Source of the DNA: GWC2-56-14 sp043731355
GTDB taxonomy: Bacteria > Nitrospirota > UBA9217
NCBI GenBank assembly: GCA_043731355.1
Contig: JAYTJE010000023.1
Coordinates: 1-19,707, forward strand
Length of the DNA stretch: 19,707 bases
Direction of reading: 5' to 3'
Shown here: in pieces, positions 1 to 7,455 of the stretch
How the letters are laid out: every line of letters starts with the position of its first letter
Position numbering within the stretch: position 1 is the stretch's first letter
Position numbers and translations under genes: made by a program
Notes under the pieces: generated by a model
The model's input: the letters and a program-made list of their open reading frames with translations, nothing else
The model's database searches: none
Told to the model about the DNA's origin: nothing

Positions 1-1
1 G

Positions 2-445
2 CTCTTCTGGGACACGGTTTTCATGACCCGGGGCAGGCTGGGCTGGGCAGGTCCGCTCGACGACAAACCCTTGCCGCTCGGCGAACGGTTCTATGTCGGA
101 GGCTCCGGCTCGGTCCGCGGTTTTAAATATGGAACCTTGGGCCCCCTCGATCCAGCCAATCATGACCGCATCGGCGGCGCCAAGGAGCTGATCTTCAACA
201 TGGAATACAGTTTCCCCATTGTTCCGGCAGCGCGGCTCAAGGGTGTATTGTTCTATGATATCGGAAAGGCCTTCGACGATCGCGAGCCGATCAGGTATCA
301 GGACCTTCGCCATTCGGCCGGCTGGGGTTTCTACTGGCTTTCCCCCATTGGACCGCTTCGGTTCGAATGGGGCTATATCATCAACGAGAAACCGGCCAAA
401 GACCAGGCAAGCCAGTTCGAATTCTCTATCGGCTCGCAATTCTGA
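2..445 (+). CDS. bamA: BamA, C-terminal part of outer-membrane beta-barrel (5' truncated by window)
   Basis: This is the last 147 codons of an Omp85-family protein; the reading frame is open from base 2. BamA is the barrel subunit of the BAM complex, which folds and inserts beta-barrel proteins into the outer membrane. Visible hallmarks are the GSVRGF stretch (bases about 107-127), which matches the conserved VRGF motif of barrel loop 6, alternating hydrophobic strands such as LKGVLFYDIGKAF and PLRFEWGYII, and a terminal strand ending in phenylalanine (FSIGSQF), the outer-membrane beta-signal. The next gene is skp/ompH followed by lpxD, the order seen in many Gram-negatives, which favours BamA over the related TamA. 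The POTRA domains lie upstream of the window. Confidence 0.9.
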   Translation, partial: LFWDTVFMTRGRLGWAGPLDDKPLPLGERFYVGGSGSVRGFKYGTLGPLDPANHDRIGGAKELIFNMEYSFPIVPAARLKGVLFYDIGKAFDDREPIRYQDLRHSAGWGFYWLSPIGPLRFEWGYIINEKPAKDQASQFEFSIGSQF

Positions 446-511
446 GCTTGTTGACCCTGGAGCACAGGCTGCTGCAGGAACTATACTTTTATCCAAGAGG
501 GGGACAGTTCA

Positions 512-1069
512 ATGAAAAAATTAGTAGCTGCGATTCTCATGTTCGGCCTGATGGCCACCAGCGCCATGGCGGCCGCCAAGGTTGCCATGGTCGATACCCA
601 GACCGTTTTCGACAGGACGAAGCTCGGCAAAAAATACCAGGGCATTATCAAGGAATACTATGACAGCCGCAAGAAGATCCTTGACCTGGACATGGATGAG
701 CTGAAAAAGCTCCAGGAAAACTTCCTGAAACAGAAGCAGGGAAAGACCCTGAACGAGAAGGCCCTGCAGGAGATCGAGGAGTCCATTAACAATAAATATA
801 ACGACTTTAAAAAGAAACAGAACGAGTTCAGCAACGAGATCGGCAAAAAGCAGGAAGAGTTATTCAAGAGCTTCAACCAGGACCTCATGGCTGCCGTGAA
901 AGACCTTGCCAAGAAGGACAAGATCGAGATGGTGCTTAATAAGGTCATCGATGTCGCGCCTCAGGCCGGCGTTCCGCCGGCGCCGGTGGTCCTCTTCTCC
1001 GATGAGGGGCTGGACATGACCGACAAGGTCGTCCTTGAAATGGACAAGCGGGAAGACGCAAAAAAATAG
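512..1069 (+). CDS. skp: OmpH/Skp-family periplasmic chaperone
   Basis: The protein is 185 residues, close to the usual Skp length of 160-190. Residues 1-20 form a Sec signal peptide (two lysines, hydrophobic core, AMA before the likely cleavage site). VAMVDTQTVF at the mature N-terminus is the typical OmpH opening strand. Residues about 40-135 are rich in lysine and glutamate with heptad character, fitting the long coiled-coil tentacles that hold unfolded outer-membrane proteins. Skp hands barrel proteins to the BAM complex, encoded just upstream. The ATG at 512 follows a good ribosome-binding site (AAGAGGGGG at 495-503). The C-terminal tail after about residue 150 includes a short proline-rich stretch and differs from E. 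coli Skp. Confidence 0.88.
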   Translation: MKKLVAAILMFGLMATSAMAAAKVAMVDTQTVFDRTKLGKKYQGIIKEYYDSRKKILDLDMDELKKLQENFLKQKQGKTLNEKALQEIEESINNKYNDFKKKQNEFSNEIGKKQEELFKSFNQDLMAAVKDLAKKDKIEMVLNKVIDVAPQAGVPPAPVVLFSDEGLDMTDKVVLEMDKREDAKK

Positions 1070-1100
1070 CAGACCTACCACGGTTGCGCGGGGATCGACC

Positions 1101-2129
1101 ATGAAACTGAAAGACCTGGCCCTTGCCGTAAACGCACAGCTCGATGGCCCCGACGATATTGAGATCACCGCAGTTGCCGGTCTTCACGAGGCAACATCCG
1201 GTTGTGTCACCTTTATCGCGGGGGCGCACTACCTCAAGGACCTTGCCCGGTCCCAGGCATCGGCGGCCTTTGCTCCTCTTGATACGCCCGCGGTCCCCAT
1301 GCCGCTTCTGCGGGTCAAAAACCCCAAGCTCGCTTTTGCGCAGGCGCTGACGCTGTTCTCTGTTCCACCTTATCTCCCCAGCGGCATCAGTGACAAGGCC
1401 TCGATCGGCAGAAATGTTCTTATCGGTGAAGATCCGTCGATCCATCCCTTCGTGACCGTTGCAGACGGCGCGAGGATCGGCGACCGCGTCACGCTCTTTC
1501 CCGGAGTGTTCGTCGGGAAAGGCGCTGTCGTTGATGACGACTCGGTGGTCCATTCGCAGGTCAGCATCGGTGACCGGGTAGCTATCGGCAAGCGGGTCAT
1601 TATTCATGCGGGCGCCGTGCTCGGCAGCGATGGTTTCGGTTTTGTGACCGACGGCGGCCGGCGCCATAAGATTCCCCAGGTCGGCGGGGTTGTCATCGAA
1701 GATGATGTCGAGATTGGCGGGAACTGCACCATCGACCGCGCCACGCTCGGGAACACGCTCATACGAAGAGGCACCAAACTCGACAATCAGGTGCATGTCG
1801 CACACAACGTCACGATCGGTGAACACTGCCTCATCGCGGGCCAGGTGGGGATCGCCGGAAGCACGACCATCGGCAATTATGTCGTGTTCGGCGGTCAGGT
1901 CGGCGTAAAGGACCATACGACGGTCGGCGACCGGGTGATGGCCGGCGGCAAGGCGGTGATCACGCGGGATGTTGCCGCGGGGCAGGTCATCGCCGGATTC
2001 TACGCCATGCCGATCAAGGATTGGCTCAAGGTGCAGGCGGTCCTGCCCAGACTTCCGGAGATGAAGAAGCTCATTGCAAGCCTGGAAAAACAGGTCCAGG
2101 AATTACAAGCAAAAATTAAGGAAAAATAG
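1101..2129 (+). CDS. lpxD: UDP-3-O/N-acylglucosamine N-acyltransferase LpxD
   Basis: LpxD transfers a 3-hydroxyacyl chain from ACP to the 2-amino group of the sugar nucleotide in the third committed step of lipid A synthesis, in the cytoplasm. The start at 1101 gives MKLKDLALAV and 342 residues, the family norm; the frame is open further upstream but those codons overlap skp. Residues about 20-90 are the uridine-binding N-terminal domain. Residues about 98-290 are left-handed beta-helix hexapeptide repeats (IGxxVxI pattern). Residues 228-238 contain LDNQVHVAHNV, in which His235 corresponds to the catalytic histidine of the family. Residues 317-342 form a short helical tail with coiled-coil character. 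The gene follows skp by 31 bases and precedes fabZ. Confidence 0.95.
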   Translation: MKLKDLALAVNAQLDGPDDIEITAVAGLHEATSGCVTFIAGAHYLKDLARSQASAAFAPLDTPAVPMPLLRVKNPKLAFAQALTLFSVPPYLPSGISDKASIGRNVLIGEDPSIHPFVTVADGARIGDRVTLFPGVFVGKGAVVDDDSVVHSQVSIGDRVAIGKRVIIHAGAVLGSDGFGFVTDGGRRHKIPQVGGVVIEDDVEIGGNCTIDRATLGNTLIRRGTKLDNQVHVAHNVTIGEHCLIAGQVGIAGSTTIGNYVVFGGQVGVKDHTTVGDRVMAGGKAVITRDVAAGQVIAGFYAMPIKDWLKVQAVLPRLPEMKKLIASLEKQVQELQAKIKEK

Positions 2130-2139
2130 GGGGGACAGT

Positions 2140-2583
2140 ATGGGAGAACAGGTGCTTGATATCAACAAGATCATGAGCCTCTTGCCGCACCGCTATCCAT
2201 TTCTCTTGATCGACAGAATCCTTGAGTGGGAAGCCGCCAAACGCATTATCGGCATCAAAAATGTGACCATCAATGAACCTTTTTTTCAGGGGCATTTTCC
2301 CGGCCACCCGATAATGCCAGGTGTGCTGCTCGTCGAGGCCATGGCACAGACAGCCGGCGTACTGGCTCTCATGTCGGATGCCGAACCCGAAAAAAAAGTT
2401 CTCTATTTCATGGGGATCGACAAAGCAAAGTTCCGCAAGCCCGTGGTTCCGGGAGACCAGGTACGGTTCGAGCTGGATATTACCAAGACCCGCGGGAATA
2501 TACACTGTTTCAAGGGCGTCGCCAAGGTCGGCGCTGTTGTTGTGGCCGAGGCTGAGATGATGGCCATGGTCGTGGACAAGTAA
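2140..2583 (+). CDS. fabZ: (3R)-hydroxyacyl-ACP dehydratase FabZ
   Basis: FabZ dehydrates 3-hydroxyacyl-ACP in fatty acid elongation and competes with LpxA and LpxD for the same substrates, which explains its place between them. Starting at the ATG at 2140, preceded by the strong site AGGGGGG (2129-2135), the protein is 147 residues, the normal size. The hotdog-fold hallmarks are LPHRYPFLLIDR (residues 15-26), GHFPGHPIMPG (51-61, catalytic His52) and LLVEAMAQ (63-70, catalytic Glu66). An in-frame ATG at 2074 would overlap the end of lpxD and is unlikely to be used. Confidence 0.96.
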   Translation: MGEQVLDINKIMSLLPHRYPFLLIDRILEWEAAKRIIGIKNVTINEPFFQGHFPGHPIMPGVLLVEAMAQTAGVLALMSDAEPEKKVLYFMGIDKAKFRKPVVPGDQVRFELDITKTRGNIHCFKGVAKVGAVVVAEAEMMAMVVDK

Positions 2584-2611
2584 GAGTCAAGAACAATTTC
2601 AGGAGAAAGAA

Positions 2612-3388
2612 GTGGGCATTCATCAAACAGCCATAGTGCATCCCAAGGCCAGGATCGCCGAGGGCGTTGAGATCGGCCCCTACACGGTAATCGGCGAACA
2701 CGTCAGCCTCGGCAGGGACACGAAGGTGGGCTCCCATGCGCTGATCGAGGGATGGACCACGATCGGGGAGCGGAACCATATTCATGCTTTCACCAGCATC
2801 GGTACGCCTCCGCAGGATATCGGGTATAAGGTCCATGAAGAGACCTACGTGATCATCGGCGACGACAACGTCATTCGTGAGTATGCGACCGTGCACCGCG
2901 CCACGACCAAAGCGGACCGGAAGACCGAGATCGGCAACAGGAACTTCCTGATGTCCTATATTCATGTGGCACACGACTGCAAACTGGGAAACAATATCAT
3001 CATGGCCAACAACGCGGCCTTCGGCGGACATGTCATTGTCGAGGACCATGCCCTTCTCGGTGCGATCGTCGGCATTCACCAGTTCGTCCGGGTCGGCGCC
3101 TACTCCATGATCGGCGGCCAGTCCGCCATCGTGCTCGATGTGCCGCCTTACGTAAACGCCACCGGCAACCGTGCGCAGCTCTATGGTCTGAACACCATCG
3201 GTCTGAAGCGAAAGGGCTTCAGTGACGAGGTGATCCATAATCTCAAACAGGCGTATAAGATAATCTTCCGGTCAGGCCTGACGCAGGAGGAGGCGTTCAA
3301 GACGGCGTCGCATGAATTCCCGGATTCGAAAGAAGTGAATTATTTTATCGACTTCATGCGCCATTCGAAACGCGGAGTGACCCGGTAG
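2612..3388 (+). CDS. lpxA: UDP-N-acetylglucosamine (or UDP-GlcNAc3N) acyltransferase LpxA
   Basis: LpxA starts lipid A synthesis by acylating position 3 of the sugar nucleotide. The protein is 258 residues from a GTG start at 2612 behind AGGAGAA (2601-2607). It shows beta-helix hexapeptide repeats through residue about 185, then a helical C-terminal domain (LYGLNTIGLKRKGFS onward). HVAHDC (118-123) carries His121, which corresponds to catalytic His125 of E. coli; His140 and His156 match the other conserved histidines. Gly169 in MIGGQS lines up with E. coli Gly173, the acyl-length ruler, suggesting a long chain of about C14. Because gnnA and gnnB lie two genes downstream, the natural acceptor may be the 3-amino sugar, giving an amide rather than an ester. 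That substrate choice is inferred, not visible in the protein. Confidence 0.95.
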   Translation: MGIHQTAIVHPKARIAEGVEIGPYTVIGEHVSLGRDTKVGSHALIEGWTTIGERNHIHAFTSIGTPPQDIGYKVHEETYVIIGDDNVIREYATVHRATTKADRKTEIGNRNFLMSYIHVAHDCKLGNNIIMANNAAFGGHVIVEDHALLGAIVGIHQFVRVGAYSMIGGQSAIVLDVPPYVNATGNRAQLYGLNTIGLKRKGFSDEVIHNLKQAYKIIFRSGLTQEEAFKTASHEFPDSKEVNYFIDFMRHSKRGVTR

Positions 3389-3391
3389 AGA

Positions 3392-4213
3392 ATGAAAAAG
3401 ATCGGTCTCATAGCCGGCAATGGTTCATTTCCTATAGTGTTTGCCCGCGCCGCGAAACTGAAGGGGCTCAAGGTCATTGCCGTGGCCCATGAGGGCGAGA
3501 CGTTGCCTGAGCTTGCGCAATGGGTGGACAGCATTTCCTGGGTCAAGGTCGGGCAGCTCGGCAAGTTGATCAAGGTCTTTAAGGACCATGATGTGCATGA
3601 TGTGCTTATGGCAGGCGGGATCAAGAAGACCCGTCTGTTCGACGGCGGTTTTCCTGATCTGCGCGGTCTGGCTTTCCTCGCCCGCATGGTCCACAAAAAG
3701 GACGACTCTTTGCTCCGGGCGGTGGCCTCCGAACTGGAGTCCGAGGGGATCACGGTCCGTGAATCGACCCTCTATCTCGATAATCTTCTGGCAATGCCCG
3801 GCGTGATGACAAAGAAAAGACCGTCGAACGGGGAGAAGCTCGATATCACGTTCGGCTGGCGGATGGCCAAGGAGATCGGGAAACTGGATATTGGCCAGAC
3901 GCTCGTGGTCAAGGACCAGGCCGTGCTTGCGGTTGAGGCCATTGAGGGGACCGACGAGGCAATCAAGCGGGGCGGACTGCTCTGCGGAAGCGGCGCCGTG
4001 GTTATCAAGGTGTGCAAGCCCCACCAGGACCTCCGGTTCGATCTGCCCGCAATCGGCCCGCGGACCATCGCTTCAATGGCACAGGTAAAAGCGACCTGCC
4101 TTGCAATCGAAGCGGGCAAGACCATCGTCCTTGACCGGGAAACGCTGGTTCAGGAAGCCGACCGGGCGGGGATATCGATCATAGCAGTGCGGAACGAACA
4201 GGGAGTCCTATGA
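3392..4213 (+). CDS. lpxI: UDP-2,3-diacylglucosamine pyrophosphatase LpxI (DUF1009)
   Basis: This 273-residue protein has the DUF1009/LpxI signature: MKKIGLIAGNGSFP at the N-terminus, VLMAGGIKKTRLF (71-83), and RFDLPAIGPRTI (215-226) followed by an AGKTIVLDRE stretch. LpxI hydrolyses UDP-2,3-diacylglucosamine to lipid X and UMP. It replaces LpxH in alphaproteobacteria, many Desulfobacterota and relatives. It lies between lpxA and the gnnA/gnnB pair, three bases after lpxA, and its stop overlaps the gnnA start (ATGA at 4210-4213). If the substrate carries an N-linked acyl group at position 3, this enzyme must accept it. I could not confirm the catalytic acidic residue by alignment. Confidence 0.92.
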   Translation: MKKIGLIAGNGSFPIVFARAAKLKGLKVIAVAHEGETLPELAQWVDSISWVKVGQLGKLIKVFKDHDVHDVLMAGGIKKTRLFDGGFPDLRGLAFLARMVHKKDDSLLRAVASELESEGITVRESTLYLDNLLAMPGVMTKKRPSNGEKLDITFGWRMAKEIGKLDIGQTLVVKDQAVLAVEAIEGTDEAIKRGGLLCGSGAVVIKVCKPHQDLRFDLPAIGPRTIASMAQVKATCLAIEAGKTIVLDRETLVQEADRAGISIIAVRNEQGVL

Positions 4214-5160
4214 AGAAACTGCGGGCCGGCGTCATCGGAGTTGGATATCTGGGACAGTTCCATGCGGAGAAGTATGCGTCCCTGCCCCAGGTGGAACTGG
4301 CGGGAGTGGTCGATGCCGACCCGGCACGGGCAGCCTTGATCGCGCGGAAGCTGAATACCCGTTCCTTTTCAGACCCCGCGGAACTTCTGGGCAGTGTGGA
4401 CGTGGTCAGCATCGTGGTGCCGACCTTCCTGCACCACCGCGTGGCAAAACAATTTCTCGAGCAGGGGGTCCATGTTCTGCTTGAAAAACCGGTCACGGTA
4501 ACATTGGAACAGGCCGACGAGCTGATCAGGCTGGCAAAGGACAAAAACTGTGTCTTGCAGATAGGGCACATCGAGCGCTTCAGTCCCGCACTGACCGCAA
4601 TCAAGCCCCTCCTGAAAGCTCCGCAATACATCACCGCGGAACGGTCGGCGCCGTTCACCGTGCGGTGCACCGATGTCAATGTCATACTGGACCTGATGAT
4701 CCATGATCTTGACATCGTCATGGACCTTGCCAATGCCGAGGTACGTGAGGTGAGCGCGGCGGGCGCTTCGGTCATCACGAAAGAGATCGATATCGCCTCG
4801 GCCCGGATCCTGTTCACGAACGGCTGTGTGGCCGATGTCGTTGCCAGCAGGGTGTCCGAGGAGAAAAAGCGGCTGCTTCGCGTGTTTGACAGCAACTGCA
4901 TCTACACCGCCGATTTTCAGACCCAGAAGGCCCAGCGATCATTCTGCAAGGACGGCGCCGCACTTGAGCTTTCGACCGACGATATCTCTGTGGAACGGCG
5001 CGATACGCTGCTCGAAGAGATCAAGGATTTTATCGGGTGCGTGGAACAGAAAACGCGCCCGCTTGTTTCAGGCCTCGAAGGAAAAAAAGCGCTTGCCCTG
5101 GCGCAGCTCATTACCCGCGGCATTGAGCAGGGTATTTCCGGTTTTGTTCCAACAGGATAG
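4210..5160 (+). CDS. gnnA: Gfo/Idh/MocA-family NAD-dependent sugar-nucleotide dehydrogenase, probable GnnA
   Basis: The protein is 316 residues, with a Rossmann dinucleotide-binding start (GVIGVGYLGQFHAEKY, residues 7-22), the family's conserved EKP (92-94), and GHIERFSP (119-126) and HDLD (165-168) in the catalytic domain. In Acidithiobacillus ferrooxidans, GnnA oxidises the 3-hydroxyl of UDP-GlcNAc to a 3-keto sugar. GnnB then aminates it to UDP-GlcNAc3N, the acceptor for an amide-forming LpxA; there too the genes sit among lpx genes. The assignment here rests on the family, the adjacent DegT-type aminotransferase and the location between lpxI and lpxB. Other Gfo/Idh sugar dehydrogenases such as WlbA-like enzymes look similar, and some lineages keep a Gfo/Idh gene beside lpxI without an aminotransferase, so the exact reaction is inferred. 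Confidence 0.75.
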   Translation: MKKLRAGVIGVGYLGQFHAEKYASLPQVELAGVVDADPARAALIARKLNTRSFSDPAELLGSVDVVSIVVPTFLHHRVAKQFLEQGVHVLLEKPVTVTLEQADELIRLAKDKNCVLQIGHIERFSPALTAIKPLLKAPQYITAERSAPFTVRCTDVNVILDLMIHDLDIVMDLANAEVREVSAAGASVITKEIDIASARILFTNGCVADVVASRVSEEKKRLLRVFDSNCIYTADFQTQKAQRSFCKDGAALELSTDDISVERRDTLLEEIKDFIGCVEQKTRPLVSGLEGKKALALAQLITRGIEQGISGFVPTG

Positions 5161-5177
5161 AGAGGAGTCAGCACCGT

Positions 5178-6278
5178 ATGTCAGTGCCCATGGTTGATCT
5201 GAAGATCCAGTATGCGGCAATACGCGAAGAGGTTGCCGGCGCCGTCCAGGGCGTCATCGAGAGCGCGCATTTCATTCTCGGACCTCAGGGAAAAGCGCTT
5301 GAGGAGGCGATCGCGGCCTACCACGGGGTAAAGTACGCCGTTGCCGTGGCCTCAGGCACCGATGCGCTTCACTTGGCGCTTCTGGCCGCGGGTATCAAAC
5401 GGGACGATGAGGTCATCACGACGCCCTTCACGTTTATTGCCACGGCGGAAGCTGTCTCGTACATCGGCGCGAAGCCGGTATTCGTGGACATCGATCCAAT
5501 CACTTTTAATATTGATAGTGCGAAGATCGAAGCGGCGATCACGAAAAAGACCAGGGCCATCATCCCGGTCCATCTCTACGGAGCGCCCGTTGAAATGGAC
5601 GGGCTCATGCAGCTTGCAAAAAAACACGGTCTCAAGGTCATCGAAGACTGCGCGCAGTCCTTTGGCGCCGAGTACCGGGGCAAAAAGACCGGCGCATTCG
5701 GCGATCTCGGCTGCTTCAGCTTCTTCCCGAGCAAGAATCTCGGCTGCTACGGCGACGGCGGCATGGTGGTCACCGACGACGCAAAGCTTGCGGAGCATAT
5801 GCTGAGCCTGAGGAACCATGGCAGCCACATTCGGTATTATCATGACGAGATTGGATACAACAGCAGGCTCGATGAGCTCCAGGCCGCGATCCTCAGGATC
5901 AAATTCAAACATATTGACGAATACAACAAAAAACGCAGGAAGAACGCTTTTCTGTATAATGCTCTTCTGGCCGGGACCGGCATTCAAACCCCGTCAGAGC
6001 AGGACCATACGAAGCACGTGTTCCATCAATATACGATCAGGGTCAAGGACCGGGATGCGGTCAAACAGAAACTTGACGCCGGGAACGTCACCTCATCCAT
6101 GATCTACTATCCCGTGCCTCTTCATCTGCAGGCAGCCTATAAGGACCTCGGGATGAGACCCGGCAGTCTGCCGAAGGCGGAGCTGGCGGCCCAGGAAGTA
6201 TTATCGCTGCCCATGTATCCCGAACTGACGGAAGAGCAGATCAGGCTGGTCGTTGATGCAGTGAAGAAAGCGCTGTGA
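5178..6278 (+). CDS. gnnB: DegT/DnrJ/EryC1-family PLP aminotransferase, probable GnnB
   Basis: The protein is 366 residues, typical of the sugar-nucleotide aminotransferase family. Visible motifs are VASGTDALHLAL (58-69, phosphate binding), TPFTFIATAEAV (82-93), VIEDCAQSFGAEY (154-166, the Asp that contacts the PLP ring nitrogen) and FFPSKNLGCYGDGG (182-195), in which Lys186 is the PLP Schiff-base lysine. The ATG at 5178 follows GAGGAG (5162-5167). With GnnA upstream, the expected reaction is glutamate-dependent amination of the 3-keto sugar to UDP-GlcNAc3N. The family alone cannot tell 3- from 4-amination; the lpx context gives the specificity, so treat the symbol as probable. Confidence 0.75.
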   Translation: MSVPMVDLKIQYAAIREEVAGAVQGVIESAHFILGPQGKALEEAIAAYHGVKYAVAVASGTDALHLALLAAGIKRDDEVITTPFTFIATAEAVSYIGAKPVFVDIDPITFNIDSAKIEAAITKKTRAIIPVHLYGAPVEMDGLMQLAKKHGLKVIEDCAQSFGAEYRGKKTGAFGDLGCFSFFPSKNLGCYGDGGMVVTDDAKLAEHMLSLRNHGSHIRYYHDEIGYNSRLDELQAAILRIKFKHIDEYNKKRRKNAFLYNALLAGTGIQTPSEQDHTKHVFHQYTIRVKDRDAVKQKLDAGNVTSSMIYYPVPLHLQAAYKDLGMRPGSLPKAELAAQEVLSLPMYPELTEEQIRLVVDAVKKAL

Positions 6279-6303
6279 AGACAGTAGACAGTAGACAGTA
6301 GAC
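6279..6303 (+). repeat. Tandem heptamer AGACAGT, about 3.6 copies
   Basis: Bases 6279-6299 are three exact copies of AGACAGT, followed by a partial AGAC. The tract fills almost all of the 29-base gap between gnnB and lpxB and leaves no recognisable ribosome-binding site before the lpxB ATG. Period-7 tandem repeats are known from cyanobacteria (STRR elements), but I do not know this unit as a named family. Confidence 0.85.
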
Positions 6304-6307
6304 TGGT

Positions 6308-7450
6308 ATGAAAAAAGTCATGATCATGGCCGGCGAAGCATCGGGCGATCTCCATGGCGCCAACCTTGCCCGGGAGCTCGGGAAGCTGGATCCAGCGGTG
6401 GCTATTTACGGCGTTGGCAGCAAGCAGATGCGCGAGGCCGGGGTCCGTATGCTGGCGGACGCATCAACGATCTCGGTGGTCGGCATCACCGAGGTGCTGA
6501 CCCACCTTCGTGCGATCTACGGCGTCTACGCAAAGCTCAAACAGTTCCTGCGGGAGGAACGGCCCGATGTCCTGGTCCTGATCGATTTCCCCGACTTTAA
6601 TATTATGCTCGGAAAAGCGGCGAAGAAACTCGGCATTCCGGTCGTGTATTATATCAGCCCGCAGGTCTGGGTCTGGCGCAAGGGAAGGATCAAGACGATA
6701 GCCGGGCTGGTAAAGGCCATGATCGTTGTTTTTCCCTTCGAGGTCCCGCTGTACGAAAAAGCGGGGGTGGACGTCCGGTTCGTCGGCCACCCGCTTATTG
6801 ACGTGGTGAAGTCGGCATGCTCCCGGGACGAAGCGCGACTCAACCTCGGTCTTGCTGTAGACAAGCGGACGATAACCCTGATGCCGGGCAGCAGAAGAGG
6901 CGAGCTTGCCAATCTGTTTCCCGATATGCTTCGCGCGGCGCAGCTGCTCCGGTCCCGGTATGACGACGTGCAGTTCGTCCTTCCGCTGGCGCCTACCCTG
7001 GATCCGGCCTATGTCCGGTCTTATGTGGAACAGAGCAATGTTCCGGTCACGATCGTCGCGGGAAGGGTTTACGACGTATTGCAGGCCTCCGATGCGGCCA
7101 TTGTCGCGTCAGGAACAGCAACGCTGGAAACCGGTCTCATGGCCGTGCCCATGGTGATCATCTATCGGATCTCGGCGCTTACGTATTACCTTCTCACAAA
7201 ACTCGTTCGCAACCTTGCCCATGTGGGGCTCGTCAACATAGTCGCAGGCCGCAGGATCGTGCCCGAACTCATCCAGCATGACGTAACGCCGCGGAAGATC
7301 GCCGACGCGATCGCAGGAATGCTGGATGATCCTGCGCGCTCGGGCCGGATACGCGAAAGCTTGCTGAAATTGCGCGGCCAGTTGGGGGCGGAAGGCGCTT
7401 CGGCGCGGGCCGCGGCAGTGGTCATGGAATGTATGAAAGGCGGCGCGTAG
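6308..7450 (+). CDS. lpxB: Lipid-A-disaccharide synthase LpxB
   Basis: LpxB (glycosyltransferase family 19) joins lipid X to UDP-2,3-diacylglucosamine to give the beta-1,6-linked disaccharide of lipid A. The protein is 380 residues, as expected. Diagnostic stretches are MAGEASGDLHGANL (7-20), VVGITEVL, LIDFPDFN, YYISPQVWVW, LMPGSRRGEL and ASGTATLETG. The ATG at 6308 is preceded by the AGACAGT repeat rather than a clear ribosome-binding site, so translation may depend on coupling to gnnB or on weak initiation. The stop codon lies in the loop of a small hairpin just before msbA. Confidence 0.95.
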   Translation: MKKVMIMAGEASGDLHGANLARELGKLDPAVAIYGVGSKQMREAGVRMLADASTISVVGITEVLTHLRAIYGVYAKLKQFLREERPDVLVLIDFPDFNIMLGKAAKKLGIPVVYYISPQVWVWRKGRIKTIAGLVKAMIVVFPFEVPLYEKAGVDVRFVGHPLIDVVKSACSRDEARLNLGLAVDKRTITLMPGSRRGELANLFPDMLRAAQLLRSRYDDVQFVLPLAPTLDPAYVRSYVEQSNVPVTIVAGRVYDVLQASDAAIVASGTATLETGLMAVPMVIIYRISALTYYLLTKLVRNLAHVGLVNIVAGRRIVPELIQHDVTPRKIADAIAGMLDDPARSGRIRESLLKLRGQLGAEGASARAAAVVMECMKGGA

Positions 7451-7454
7451 CGCC
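7442..7454 (+). promoter_or_regulatory. Short hairpin at the lpxB stop / msbA start
   Basis: GGCGC (7442-7446) and GCGCC (7450-7454) form a perfect 5-bp stem with a three-base loop. The lpxB TAG (7448-7450) overlaps the loop, and the msbA ATG at 7456 begins two bases after the stem. A ribosome finishing lpxB would melt it, so it could tie msbA translation to lpxB. The stem is short and may be chance. Confidence 0.3.
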
Positions 7455-7455
7455 T

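Noticed and set aside
451..487. Possible promoter before skp (TTGACC at 451-456, TATACT at 482-487)
   Set aside because: The spacing of 25 bases is too long for a sigma-70 promoter, and a sigma-54 alternative around 458-473 matches only partly.
945..1916. Long minus-strand open frame of 323 codons opposite lpxD
   Set aside because: It lies entirely over skp/lpxD coding sequence, has low-complexity Asp/Ala/Arg-rich content with no domain, and is explained by GC-rich codon bias.
2390..2397. Run of eight A in fabZ
   Set aside because: It encodes conserved Glu-Lys-Lys in frame, and the gene is essential; no second frame suggests programmed slippage.
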